64,000 bases of DNA. It comes from Rufibacter sp. DG15C (GTDB taxonomy: Bacteria > Bacteroidota > Bacteroidia > Cytophagales > Hymenobacteraceae). A program made the translations under genes and the position numbers. The stretch's first letter is position 1. Each line of letters starts with the position of its first letter. Positions 27,004-35,599 of the stretch are shown here, piece after piece. The stretch covers positions 1,488,001 through 1,552,000 of the forward strand of contig NZ_CP010776.1 of the NCBI RefSeq assembly GCF_001577755.1, written 5' to 3'. The notes under the pieces were generated by a model that saw nothing but the letters and a program-made list of their open reading frames with translations, was not told the origin of the DNA and ran no database searches.

Positions 27004-27477
27004 ATGGAAGAAGCAAACGAAGCATTCGACAATGAAATACGCCTAGGAGAGGGCATAGGAGATTTGAAATTTGGCATCACCATGGAAGACGTGGAGGAGC
27101 TGATGGGCGAGCCAGAAGAAGTAGAAGAGTCAGACGAGGAAGACGAGTTTGAGCACAAGGCCTGGAATTACTGGGACAGCGGCTTCTCTTTCTACTTTGA
27201 CAAAGAAGATGACTACCGTTTAAGCTGCATTGAAACCGCCAACCCCAATGTGACACTATGGGGTAAGCAACTGTTTGATATGAGCCTAGAGGAGGTGGAG
27301 AATCTCTTTAAAGAGCATGGCATCACCAACGTGGAGAAAGAAACCATTGAGAACAACGTCACCTGCCTTTCATACGAGAAAGAGATGATTGACCTGTACT
27401 TTGAAGAAGGCAAGCTGCTGGCCATCAACTTCGGGGTACACATGGACGATGACCTAGAAGTAAGATGGCCTAAATAG
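27004..27477 (+). CDS. Small acidic protein of unknown function
   Basis: The 157-residue, very acidic soluble protein contains two similar segments, GIGDLKFGITMEDVEELMGEP and LWGKQLFDMSLEEVENLFKEH, suggesting an internal duplication of a small module. The pattern 'G-x-L-x-F-G-x-x-x-x-x-V-x-x-x-x-G-x-P' recalls small domains used in envelope-stress or immunity-type proteins, but I cannot assign a family. The longest frame starts at a TTG inside a palindrome copy (26947), so the ATG at 27004 is used. A terminator follows. Confidence 0.75.
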   Translation: MEEANEAFDNEIRLGEGIGDLKFGITMEDVEELMGEPEEVEESDEEDEFEHKAWNYWDSGFSFYFDKEDDYRLSCIETANPNVTLWGKQLFDMSLEEVENLFKEHGITNVEKETIENNVTCLSYEKEMIDLYFEEGKLLAINFGVHMDDDLEVRWPK

Positions 27478-27505
27478 GCTCTAAAGAATTATAATAACTC
27501 AGATC

Positions 27506-27542
27506 AAAAAAAGGGAATCAGCTTATTTGCTGGTTCCCTTTA
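27506..27542 (+). terminator. Terminator of the small acidic protein gene
   Basis: The stem aaagggaatcagc / gctggttcccttt (one wobble pair) lies 29 bp after the stop, with an A-run before and a T-run after. Confidence 0.8.
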
Positions 27543-27605
27543 TTGTTTAAGCATAGAAGAGATTTTGTCCTGATGTCCCCAAGGTATGACTCAAGAAATG
27601 CAACT

Positions 27606-27643
27606 CGTTTTTAGCCTCTTTTCCAGAAATTAGGTTAAAAGCG
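27606..27643. repeat. Intergenic palindrome, copy 8
   Basis: cgtttttagcct pairs imperfectly with aggttaaaagcg around a CCAG loop. It lies 63 bp beyond a conventional terminator. Confidence 0.85.
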
Positions 27644-27718
27644 GTCTGGATAGTTTTCGGCTTTACAATCAGTTAATTGTAAAATACTCTGAGTTTAGAA
27701 CCTGAAACTAAATACTAT

Positions 27719-28020
27719 AGCCCGCGGCAGTTACAAACTGCCTCCAACATGGGTCCAAGTCGCAGACTTGAACCATGGCCACTGGACGGCAGATAAACCA
27801 AACCGTGCGCAGCACGCATGCCTCTGCACCGACAGGAACGGCCTTCGCCTACAGACAGGGTAGTTACTTATAAGCGCCAGCAGAACTGGAACCAAACCAG
27901 TCCTGGCCCTGAGCGCCTCTGTTGTTTCGTTGCCGCAGGCGGGGTCAAAGGCCCAGAGTACAACAGCAGTGCGAAGGGACAGGACGAGGGCCCGCGGTCG
28001 TGAGCGCTAAGAGGTAGTGA
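27719..28020. repeat. GC-rich structured repeat-like block
   Basis: Two short hairpins, ggcagttacaaactgcc and caagtcgcagacttg, stand side by side at 27725-27770. Then a long imperfect inverted repeat (arms 27900-27925 and 27960-27985, about 20 of 26 positions pairing) surrounds a 34-nt centre. The block is bounded by ccgcgg at both ends. Its base composition is unlike the AT-rich gap around it. It resembles REP-like or degraded mobile DNA rather than a gene. Confidence 0.5.
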
Positions 28021-28140
28021 TGAAACATGGAAGTGAGTGCGCACCGGAATGAAAGGATTTCTCAGGGATAATAAATAGCATGCACAAACCAGCTATAATA
28101 AGATCTTTCGACTGCGCTCGGGTTGAATAAAAACAGCATT

Positions 28141-28181
28141 CCGTTTTCTACCTCCTTTCCAGAAAACAAGCCAAAAACAGC
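28141..28181. repeat. Intergenic palindrome, copy 9 (degenerate)
   Basis: ccgttttctacctcctttcc and agaaaacaagccaaaaacag keep the recognisable arms and CCAG loop. It lies beyond the terminator of the phosphate transporter. Confidence 0.75.
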
Positions 28182-28223
28182 AATCAAGTCAATCCCATCC
28201 TGCAGCCAGAAAATACTAGGCAT

Positions 28224-28254
28224 AAAAAAAGCCGCTCCAGACAGAGCGGCTTTT
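28224..28254 (-). terminator. Terminator of the phosphate transporter gene
   Basis: A stem gccgctc / gagcggc with flanking A- and T-runs lies 22 bp after the minus-strand stop at 28276. Confidence 0.82.
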
Positions 28255-28275
28255 GAATTTATAAGAAGGTAGTCC

Positions 28276-29682
28276 TTACCCCAGCATCCATCTAAACAAT
28301 AAGAACAAAGAACCAGAAAGGAACATAGAAACCGGCAAGGTCAACACCCACGCCATGGCAATACTCCGGATGGTGCCAGCGTTCAGGTTCTTGATGCCCT
28401 TGTTGGCCACCATACTACCGGCAATACCGGAAGACAAGATGTGGGTGGTACTTACCGGTAGTTTAAAGATAAACGTAGAGAAACCAATTACGCTAGCCGC
28501 CATCAACTCAGCAGAGGCGCCTTGAGCGTAGGTCAAATGCTCCTTGCCAATCTTCTCGCCAATAGTCTTTACAATACGCTTCCAGCCAATCATGGTACCA
28601 ATCCCTAGGGAAAGCGCGATCATCATGATCACCCAGTCAGGAGCGTAGTCTGTGAAGGCACGCATGCCTTTCACACCTTCTTCCAGTTCTTCGCGGTCTC
28701 TTGGGCTCAGGCTCACATCTTTGCTTTCCAATAGGTTTTTAGTGCCTTTGGTAATTAAAAGAATGTCTCTGCGCAACGCAAAACGAGTGTCCTTCGGGAG
28801 GGTCTTCAAGTTTTGATTGGCAGCAAAAATGCCTTTCATCTCAGCTAGTTCAGCGTTCAGTTTGGACATCTCTTCTTTATCAGTAGCAGATAAAGTGGCC
28901 ATGTTTACTTTCCCTAACACCTGCTCTACCTTGGCAATAGAACCTTGCATCTCAAATGGGTCACGGCTGTTGTCCAGGGCAAAGTACGTAGGCACAATGG
29001 CAATCAGAATCAACATCACCAGACCCACGCCTTTCTGGCCGTCATTAGAACCATGGAAGAAAGACACCAGCGTACACGTGATAATCAGGATCAAACGGAT
29101 CCACAAGGGTGGCGCCTTGCGTTTATGCGGCTCTTTGAAGATGCTTTTGTTTTTCACGAAACGCTTCAGGATAAACATTAGGAATACCGTCAACGTGAAA
29201 CCTAAGAATGGTGAAACGATCAAGGACATGCCGGTTTTGGTGGCCTCGTCCCAGGCAAAAGTGGCGCCGTTAGAAGAAGGCAGCAAAGAGAAGGCAATAC
29301 CCAGCCCAAGGATAGAGCCAATCAAGGTATGCGAGCTGGAAGAAGGAAGGCCGTAGTACCAGGTACCCAGATTCCAGACAATCGCGCTTATCAAGAGGGC
29401 ACCCACCATGGCCACGCCGTGCCAGACATCCTGGTCAATGAGCGTCTCAATGGGCAGTAGGTACACAATCCCCATGGCCACCCCAATACCACCGGCAAAC
29501 ACGCCAATGAAGTTCCAAAAGCCAGACCATACCACGGCTGCCCAAGGGCGCAGCGAGTTGGTGTAAATAACGGTGGCTACTGCGTTGGCCGTGTCATGGA
29601 AACCATTGACAAATTCAAAGGCGCAGGCGGCAAACAAACACAGCAATAGGAGGAGGAGCAAGTCAGTCTCTAATCCAAACAT
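28276..29682 (-). CDS. PiT-family inorganic phosphate transporter
   Basis: The 468-residue protein is a PHO4/PiT-type phosphate:cation symporter. The family repeat appears twice: near the N-terminus (FVNGFHDTANAVATVIYTNSL) and near the C-terminus (AASVIGFSTFIFKLPVSTTHILSSGIAGSMVANKG). A long hydrophilic insert lies between the transmembrane halves at about residues 235-335 (RDPFEMQGSIAKVEQV). That insert is larger than in E. coli PitA relatives and may be a regulatory domain. The gene is divergent from glyS with a 243-bp gap. Confidence 0.95.
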   Translation of the reverse strand: MFGLETDLLLLLLLCLFAACAFEFVNGFHDTANAVATVIYTNSLRPWAAVVWSGFWNFIGVFAGGIGVAMGIVYLLPIETLIDQDVWHGVAMVGALLISAIVWNLGTWYYGLPSSSSHTLIGSILGLGIAFSLLPSSNGATFAWDEATKTGMSLIVSPFLGFTLTVFLMFILKRFVKNKSIFKEPHKRKAPPLWIRLILIITCTLVSFFHGSNDGQKGVGLVMLILIAIVPTYFALDNSRDPFEMQGSIAKVEQVLGKVNMATLSATDKEEMSKLNAELAEMKGIFAANQNLKTLPKDTRFALRRDILLITKGTKNLLESKDVSLSPRDREELEEGVKGMRAFTDYAPDWVIMMIALSLGIGTMIGWKRIVKTIGEKIGKEHLTYAQGASAELMAASVIGFSTFIFKLPVSTTHILSSGIAGSMVANKGIKNLNAGTIRSIAMAWVLTLPVSMFLSGSLFLLFRWMLG

Positions 29683-29710
29683 AAAACAGGTGAGATAAAA
29701 TAAAAACTAC

Positions 29711-29718
29711 CAAAGCTA
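29711..29718 (-). promoter_or_regulatory. Candidate -7 box for the phosphate transporter
   Basis: On the minus strand TAGCTTTG matches TAnnTTTG, 29 bp before the ATG. No good TTTG is seen at the -33 distance. Confidence 0.3.
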
Positions 29719-29886
29719 CTAGAACAGAAGAAACCCAATGTTACTTAATTGTTAAATCTGCAGGGCCAGTTAAAAGGTGAGACACTAAAATAAGGGAGCG
29801 CCCTGCAAATGAGCTTCTTGGTAACAGGAAGTACGTACGGAAATAAAGAAAATAAGTAGCAGAACTGAAAAGCCCCGACCGCCGCG

Positions 29887-29920
29887 TTTGGGGAAAGTGC
29901 CACAGAAACCTCTATATTTG
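29887..29920 (+). promoter_or_regulatory. glyS promoter candidate, nearly leaderless
   Basis: TTTG (29887-29890) and TATATTTG (29913-29920) match both Bacteroidetes promoter boxes, with a 22-bp spacer. The -7 box ends only 5 nt before the ATG at 29926, so transcription would start at or next to the start codon. Confidence 0.5.
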
Positions 29921-29925
29921 CAGCC

Positions 29926-31422
29926 ATGAGCACTACTGAGAAGACAACAGAGAACGCACAATTGAAAGATATTATCTCGCACGCCAAGGAATACGGCTTC
30001 GTGTTTCCGTCCAGCGAGATTTACGACGGCCTGCAGGCCGTCTATGATTATGGGCAGAACGGGGTTGAGCTCAAGAACAACCTCAAGATGCTCTGGTGGA
30101 AGTGCATGACCCAACTGCACCAGAACGTGGTGGGCATTGACGCCGCCATCTTCATGCACCCGCTTACCTGGAAGGCCTCTGGGCACATTGACTCCTTCAA
30201 TGACCCCATGATTGATAACCTGGACTCCAAAAAGCGTTACCGTGCCGACGTACTCCTGGAAGACAAAGCCGCCGAGTACGAGAAAGCCGGAGATGTGGAC
30301 AAGGCCCAGTCCCTGCTAAAGGAAATGGGGCGTCTGCTGGAGGCCGAAGATTTAAAAGGCGTACAGCAACTCATTATCTCAGAAAACATAAAGTGCGCCG
30401 TGTCAGGCACTTCCAATTGGACTGACGTGCGTCAGTTCAACCTGATGTTCTCCACACAGGTGGGCTCGGTGGCCGAGGACTCCAGCACCATTTACCTTCG
30501 CCCAGAAACTGCACAGGGAATCTTCGTGAACTTCCTTAACGTGCAGAAATCAGGTCGTATGAAAGTACCGTTTGGCATTGCCCAAATTGGAAAAGCGTTT
30601 AGAAACGAGATTGTGGCCCGTCAATTCATCTTTAGAATGCGCGAGTTTGAGCAGATGGAGATGCAGTTTTTCGTGCGCCCTGGCACAGAGATGGAATGGT
30701 ACCAGCACTGGAGAGGCATGCGCAAGAACTGGCATGAGGCTTTAGGCGTTCCGGCTGAGAAACTGAGATTCCATGACCACGAGAAGCTGGCCCACTACGC
30801 CAACGCCGCCGTGGACATTGAATTTGAATTCCCCTTCGGGTTCAAAGAAGTAGAAGGTATTCACTCCCGCACGGATTTTGACCTAACCCAGCACCAGAAC
30901 CTGAGCCGCAAAAAGCAACAGTATTTTGACAACGACCTCAACGAGGAAGGCAAACCGTACGGCAACTATGTACCATATGTAGTGGAAACCTCAGTCGGCG
31001 CTGACCGCTTGTTCCTAATGACGCTTTGTAACGCCTACCAGGAAGAGGAAATCACTGAAGGCGAAAACACCAAGACCCGTACCTTCCTGAAGTTCCACCC
31101 AGCCATCGCCCCGGTGAAAGCCGCCGTGTTCCCACTGGTGAAGAAAGACGGCTTGCCCGAGAAGGCCATGGAGATCTTCAATGACCTGCGCTTTGACTTC
31201 AACATGATTTACGAAGAGCGCGACGCCATTGGTAAACGTTACACCCGCCAAGACCTGATTGGCACGCCGTTCTGTATTGCCGTGGATTATGAGACTTTAG
31301 AGAATAACACCGTGACCGTGCGTGAGCGCGACAGCCGCGAGCAGAAGCGCATGCACATCTCTGAACTCCGTCAGTACATTGGGGACGCCGTGAGCTTCAA
31401 GCGTATTTTCGAGAAATTGTAA
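29926..31422 (+). CDS. glyS: Glycyl-tRNA synthetase (homodimeric class II type)
   Basis: The 498-residue enzyme charges tRNA-Gly. It is the single-chain alpha2 type, not the alpha2-beta2 type of many Gram-negative bacteria. The class II core is visible: IYLRPETAQGIFVNF, motif 2 in IGKAFRNEI ... FRMREFEQMEMQFF, and motif 3 in VVETSVGADRLFL. The C-terminal anticodon-binding domain ends in HISELRQYIGDAVSFKRIFEKL. Length and start are normal. It is monocistronic, followed by a palindrome copy and a conventional terminator. Confidence 0.97.
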   Translation: MSTTEKTTENAQLKDIISHAKEYGFVFPSSEIYDGLQAVYDYGQNGVELKNNLKMLWWKCMTQLHQNVVGIDAAIFMHPLTWKASGHIDSFNDPMIDNLDSKKRYRADVLLEDKAAEYEKAGDVDKAQSLLKEMGRLLEAEDLKGVQQLIISENIKCAVSGTSNWTDVRQFNLMFSTQVGSVAEDSSTIYLRPETAQGIFVNFLNVQKSGRMKVPFGIAQIGKAFRNEIVARQFIFRMREFEQMEMQFFVRPGTEMEWYQHWRGMRKNWHEALGVPAEKLRFHDHEKLAHYANAAVDIEFEFPFGFKEVEGIHSRTDFDLTQHQNLSRKKQQYFDNDLNEEGKPYGNYVPYVVETSVGADRLFLMTLCNAYQEEEITEGENTKTRTFLKFHPAIAPVKAAVFPLVKKDGLPEKAMEIFNDLRFDFNMIYEERDAIGKRYTRQDLIGTPFCIAVDYETLENNTVTVRERDSREQKRMHISELRQYIGDAVSFKRIFEKL

Positions 31423-31427
31423 GTGTG

Positions 31428-31465
31428 TGTTTTTAGCCTGTTTCCTAGGAAATAAGCCAAAAACG
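31428..31465. repeat. Intergenic palindrome, copy 10
   Basis: tgtttttagcctgtttcc and ggaaataagccaaaaacg flank a CTAG centre, 5 bp after the glyS stop. A conventional terminator follows 9 bp later. Confidence 0.88.
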
Positions 31466-31474
31466 AAATTACAG

Positions 31475-31507
31475 AAAAGGCTCTCCTTCTACAGGAGAGC
31501 CTTTTTT
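31475..31507 (+). terminator. Terminator of glyS
   Basis: The stem aaaaggctctcc / ggagagcctttt has a 7-nt loop and ends in a T-run. Confidence 0.85.
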
Positions 31508-31773
31508 ATTGTGGATAGCTGAGAATGGCTAAATCCGATTACCCACAACCTTCAGTGCAGACAAATCTTGCATAAAAAGAAAGAAGGAGAACAAAGCGAA
31601 CCACGCATTTCGTCCCCCTTTGAAGGGGGTAGGGGGATGATTACATCAGCAGATGAAATCTTCAGAATAAAGCAAGATGCGAGAGACAAGGTATTGCCAT
31701 TGTCTCTACAAAACCAACAACACATTTCTCTTATCCAGCCTTCTCCCTAGAGTGAAACCAGAACTACGATTTC
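31508..31773. other. Gene-free convergent gap downstream of glyS
   Basis: The gap lies between two convergent genes. It holds a C-run/G-run palindrome (see next feature) and otherwise AT-rich sequence without a convincing frame. Confidence 0.6.
31606..31642. repeat. C5/G5 palindromic repeat-like element
   Basis: tccccctttgaagggggt then agggggatgatta gives a 7-bp perfect stem (ccccctt / aaggggg) and a third G-run. From memory, similar words recur between genes in many Bacteroidetes genomes; only this copy lies in the window. Confidence 0.55.
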
Positions 31774-31811
31774 CGTTTTTGGCCCCATTTCCAGAAAACA
31801 GGCCAAAAACG
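31774..31811. repeat. Intergenic palindrome, copy 11
   Basis: A perfect 11-bp stem (cgtttttggcc / ggccaaaaacg) with CCAG near the centre lies 12 bp past the minus-strand stop of the epimerase gene. Confidence 0.92.
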
Positions 31812-31822
31812 AGAATCCCCAT

Positions 31823-32899
31823 CTATCCTACCTTCACCCCATGCCCTGGCGCGTCTTTGTCTAACATCAACTGCGGACCGTCTTGGGAGAAGCCGCCCGT
31901 GAACGGATGGTCAGCAATAAAAAGAGGCGTGTCTAAATCCACAAAGTCAAACCCACCCAAACCGCTTGCAAAGTGCGCTGAGAAACTCATAGCCAGGATG
32001 CTCTCCACCATGCCGCCAATCATCAGGCGCAATCCATAGGCTTTAGCCAGGCTTACCATTTCCAAAGCCTCCAGTACACCGCATTTCATCAGTTTTATGT
32101 TGACAACGGCGGCGCTTCGGTCTTGGGCCAGCCTAATTACGTCTGGGGCGCTTCGCGCCGACTCGTCTGCCGCAATGGGGAAAGGGCAGGAAGTTGCCAA
32201 CAGCTTCAGGTCGTCCCAATTCTCTCTGGGAAGTGGTTGTTCTAGCAACACAACCGGTATTTGAGCCACTTGTAAACGGTGGACAAAGTCCTGCGCCCGG
32301 GTCAAATCATAACCGCAGTTACCGTCAATAATCAAGTTAACCCCCGGGGCCGCATTGTGAATAGCTTCAATTCTCTTGAAATCATAATCCACATCGGTGC
32401 CTTCAGTCTTAACCTTGATGGTAGAGAAGCCGCGGTGCACAATGGATTTGGCAGAGGCGGCGGCGTGGGTTTCGTTTCCGGCGGTGATGGTCAAATCGGT
32501 TTCCAGCTGGGTGCCCGCTCCCCCGAAGAAAACATACAAGGGAATTTTGTAATGCTGGCAGAGCGCATCCAGCAGGGCCATCTCCAATCCACACCGGGCG
32601 GCGGGCGCTTCGTGGGCAATTTCATTTAACTTCTTCGCGAGCGTCCGCCATTCCCGCGCGTCCTGATGGACCAAATGCGTTTCCAATACCACCAAAGCGC
32701 CCAGGGTGGTGGTCTGGGTTTCGCCGTTCACCGCCGGAAAGGGAGCAGCCTCACCCAAGCCCACGGTACCGTCGGCCAGATCCACCTTTATCAAAACATT
32801 CTCTACCTGATACTGGGTGCCGGTGGCAATAGCGAAAGGCTCTTTTAGGTCCAGGTCCAAGGGTTGATAGGTGACGGAGACAATGCGGGTAGGCGTCAT
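31823..32899 (-). CDS. Dipeptide epimerase, enolase superfamily (L-Ala-D/L-Glu epimerase type)
   Basis: The 358-residue enzyme has an enolase-type capping domain and barrel. Catalytic and metal residues are visible: the Lys pair in IKVKTE (Lys162, Lys164), Asp192 in IIDGNCG, Glu220 in LLEQPL, Asp245 in AADES, and Lys269 in NIKLMK. This set matches the L-Ala-D/L-Glu (dipeptide) epimerase group, which helps recycle murein peptides. The longest frame starts at TTG 32926; the ATG at 32899 is used. It is divergent from the MMPL transporter gene. Confidence 0.92.
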   Translation of the reverse strand: MTPTRIVSVTYQPLDLDLKEPFAIATGTQYQVENVLIKVDLADGTVGLGEAAPFPAVNGETQTTTLGALVVLETHLVHQDAREWRTLAKKLNEIAHEAPAARCGLEMALLDALCQHYKIPLYVFFGGAGTQLETDLTITAGNETHAAASAKSIVHRGFSTIKVKTEGTDVDYDFKRIEAIHNAAPGVNLIIDGNCGYDLTRAQDFVHRLQVAQIPVVLLEQPLPRENWDDLKLLATSCPFPIAADESARSAPDVIRLAQDRSAAVVNIKLMKCGVLEALEMVSLAKAYGLRLMIGGMVESILAMSFSAHFASGLGGFDFVDLDTPLFIADHPFTGGFSQDGPQLMLDKDAPGHGVKVG

Positions 32900-32996
32900 A
32901 GAGGAAGGCGTTAGGTGCAAAGACAAGAAAGGAAAGATTTAGCCAATCTCAAACCTCAGGAACGGCTACTGCACGCAGGGGTTATAAGGCTCACAT

Positions 32997-33034
32997 CGTT
33001 TTTGGGCTGTTTTCTGGAAAATAGACCAAAAATG
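32997..33034. repeat. Intergenic palindrome, copy 12 (in a divergent gap)
   Basis: cgtttttgggctgttttctgg and aaaatagaccaaaaatg pair imperfectly. It lies between two divergent start codons (32899 and 33101), where no gene ends. Confidence 0.88.
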
Positions 33035-33074
33035 GAGGTTTCCCATAGGTGACCGTTCACCACCCAATTATTCC

Positions 33075-33082
33075 GTACCTTT
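33075..33082 (+). promoter_or_regulatory. Candidate -7 box of the MMPL-ileS operon
   Basis: TACCTTTG fits TAnnTTTG 18 bp before the ATG at 33101. No TTTG is seen at the -33 distance. Confidence 0.35.
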
Positions 33083-33100
33083 GCCGGATTATTGAGGATT

Positions 33101-35599
33101 ATGTGGACTAGACTCGCGATTTTTATAATTAAGCAGCGCTTACCCCTAATAGCGCTGTTAGCCGTCATGACCGCGTTTATGGCTTACAAGGCCAAGGACG
33201 TAGAAATGACCTATGACTTTGCCAAGGTGGTGTCACAAGATGACCCAGACATGGTGTACTTTAACCGGTTCCATGACCAATTCGGAGAAGACGGAAACGT
33301 GTTGGTGGCGGGCATGCAGGACAGCAGCGTCTATGAACTGGCCAACTTCAAGCACCTGAGCAACCTTTCCAAGAACCTGAATGATGTGGAAGGCGTGACG
33401 GCGGTCATCTCGCTGCCTAACTTAATCAACATCTCCAAAGACACGGTAGAGCGTAAGTTTACTACCAGCAAAATCTTTGAGCCGTTCCCGCAAGACCAGA
33501 AGCAACTGGATTCCTTGCTCAAAAAGGTACGGGAACTCCATTTCTACGACGGACAGATTATCAACCAGAAAACGGGCGCGACGCTCTTGGCCATCACGGT
33601 AGACCCGGCGTACCTTAATTCTTCTAGAAGAGCATCCGTGATGAACAACATCATGACGCTCACAGATGATTTCTCGGCCAAGACCAAAATCAAGCTGCAC
33701 TTGGCGGGGCTTCCGTTTGTGCGGGCCATCATGACCACCAAGGTAGCGGATGAAATGAAACTGTTCCTGTTGCTGGCCTTGGTCGTGACGGGCGTGACGC
33801 TATATCTGTCGTTCCGGTCCCTTTCGGCGGTGGTGTTCCCGCTGTTGATTATCAGTCTGGCGGTGATTTGGGTGTTGGGGACTATTTCCTTGATGGGTTA
33901 CAAAATCTCACTTTTGACGGGATTGATTCCAGCCATTATTGTGGTGATTGGGGTGCCTAACTCCACGTACCTGCTGGCCACGTATCATCAAGAGTTTAGA
34001 AAGCACGGGAATCAGGTGCTGGCCATGGCGCGGGTCATCAGCAAACTGGGCCTGGTGATTTTCATCAACAACGCTACCACGGCCATCGGGTTCATTGTGT
34101 TCATGTTCACAGACATTGCTATTCTCTATGAGTTTGGGGTAGTGGCCGGGGTGAACACCTTTGTGACCTTCTTGCTGTCTATCATTCTGGTGCCGGCGGT
34201 GTTCATTTATTTGAAACCTCCCACCGAGAAACAGCTCAAGCACCTGGACGCCCGCACCCTCACCAAACTGCTGGAGTTCATGGATTACTTGGTGTTGAAA
34301 AAGCGCGGGCTTATCTATGGTTTTACACTGGCCTTGGTAGTGCTTGGGAGTTGGGGTGTCTACAAAATGAAGGCCGTTTCCTACATGGTAGACGATTTGC
34401 CCGAGGAAAGCAGTGTGAACAAAGACCTTCAATTCTTTGAGCACCACTTCAACGGCGTCATGCCCCTGGAGATAGTTGTCAACACCGGTCAGAGGCAGGG
34501 CGTGCTCAAATTGCCCAACCTGCGCAAGATGGAGGAGCTGGAAAACTTCCTGCAGACTCAGCCCATTCTAACCACGCCAATTTCCATTGTGGGATTAGTG
34601 AAGACGGCTACACAATCCTTTTATAATGGGGACGAAAGTTCGTTTAGACTACCGGATAATACCGAGCGGAACTTCATCTTCAGTTACCTGGCCAAGCAAC
34701 CCAAAGCCGAGACACAGAAACTGCTCCGAAACTTTGTGGACAGCACCGGGCAGGAGGCGCGCATCTCCTTAAAAGTAGCCGACGTGGGCTCGCAGGAGTT
34801 GGACTCGCTTATCATCAACAAAATCAAACCTGAGATTAGAAAGATTTGGGGCGGGGACGATGTGAAGATTACCGAGGAGGGCAACACCATGAACTTCACG
34901 CGGGCGGACAGTGACCGCAAGCAGTCAGTGAGTTTGACGGGGACCACGCTGTTGTTTATAAAAGGTAACCAGTATTTGATAGACAGCCTGGGCTCCAGCT
35001 TGTTGCAAGCGTTCGTGGCGGTGATTTTGATTGTAGTTTTCCTGTTCAGGACGTCAAAATCAGTGATTATTACCTTAATTCCCAACATGATTCCTCTGTT
35101 GATAGTGGGTGGGTTCATGGGCTTTTTCAACATAGCTCTCAAACCCAGCACGGCGCTTATCTTCACCATTGCCCTGGGGATAACCGTAGACAACACGGTG
35201 CACTTTCTGGCCTACTACCGGCATGAGCTGGTGGCCAACGGGTTCAATGTGATGAAGGCCATCAGTACCAGTATTGTGGAGGCGGGAACCAGTATGATTT
35301 ACACCACGGTGACATTGTTCTTCGGGTTTGGTATCTTCGCCTTCTCAGAGTTTGGCGGCACCAAGGCCTTGGGCGTGTTGATGGCCTTGACCTTGCTCAT
35401 TGCCCTGTTCACCAACCTGATTGTACTGCCCGCTTTGCTGGTGAGTTTTGACAAAGGAAAATATATCCATGAGTCAGATGCCCCAATTGAAGATTATGAC
35501 GAGCTTTATACCCAAGACGCTGAAGAGCTGAACGAAGCCTTGTCTGAAGACATTAAGAAAACGACCAACCTAGATACGGAGAAGAAAGGTGAAGTATAA
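33101..35599 (+). CDS. RND/MMPL-family transporter
   Basis: The 832-residue membrane protein has the RND double layout. A first transmembrane helix is followed by a large periplasmic loop (about 30-215), then a bundle of five helices. A second periplasmic loop (about 425-625) and a second bundle follow. The motif GITVDNTVHFLAYYRHEL in the second bundle is typical of the patched/MMPL branch. Such proteins export lipids or hydrophobic compounds using the proton gradient; no partner periplasmic or outer-membrane gene is adjacent. The ATG at 33101 is preferred over TTG 33092. The gene overlaps the ileS start by 11 bp. Confidence 0.92.
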   Translation: MWTRLAIFIIKQRLPLIALLAVMTAFMAYKAKDVEMTYDFAKVVSQDDPDMVYFNRFHDQFGEDGNVLVAGMQDSSVYELANFKHLSNLSKNLNDVEGVTAVISLPNLINISKDTVERKFTTSKIFEPFPQDQKQLDSLLKKVRELHFYDGQIINQKTGATLLAITVDPAYLNSSRRASVMNNIMTLTDDFSAKTKIKLHLAGLPFVRAIMTTKVADEMKLFLLLALVVTGVTLYLSFRSLSAVVFPLLIISLAVIWVLGTISLMGYKISLLTGLIPAIIVVIGVPNSTYLLATYHQEFRKHGNQVLAMARVISKLGLVIFINNATTAIGFIVFMFTDIAILYEFGVVAGVNTFVTFLLSIILVPAVFIYLKPPTEKQLKHLDARTLTKLLEFMDYLVLKKRGLIYGFTLALVVLGSWGVYKMKAVSYMVDDLPEESSVNKDLQFFEHHFNGVMPLEIVVNTGQRQGVLKLPNLRKMEELENFLQTQPILTTPISIVGLVKTATQSFYNGDESSFRLPDNTERNFIFSYLAKQPKAETQKLLRNFVDSTGQEARISLKVADVGSQELDSLIINKIKPEIRKIWGGDDVKITEEGNTMNFTRADSDRKQSVSLTGTTLLFIKGNQYLIDSLGSSLLQAFVAVILIVVFLFRTSKSVIITLIPNMIPLLIVGGFMGFFNIALKPSTALIFTIALGITVDNTVHFLAYYRHELVANGFNVMKAISTSIVEAGTSMIYTTVTLFFGFGIFAFSEFGGTKALGVLMALTLLIALFTNLIVLPALLVSFDKGKYIHESDAPIEDYDELYTQDAEELNEALSEDIKKTTNLDTEKKGEV

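Larger units (their letters stand above)
27478..28275. other. Gene-free repeat-rich gap
   Basis: This 798-bp convergent gap holds two conventional terminators, two palindrome copies (8 and 9), and a GC-rich structured block at 27719-28020 described separately. A short ttcgactgcgctcggg word lies near 28107. A 61-codon open frame at 27818-28003 is more likely part of the repeat than a gene. Confidence 0.7.

Noticed and set aside
27719-27780. tRNA-like fold
   Set aside because: The hairpins do not give an acceptor stem, anticodon arm or the conserved T-loop, so no tRNA is called.
27818-28003. 61-codon open frame in the repeat-rich gap
   Set aside because: It coincides with the inverted-repeat block, has no upstream signal and an unlikely composition; treated as part of the repeat.
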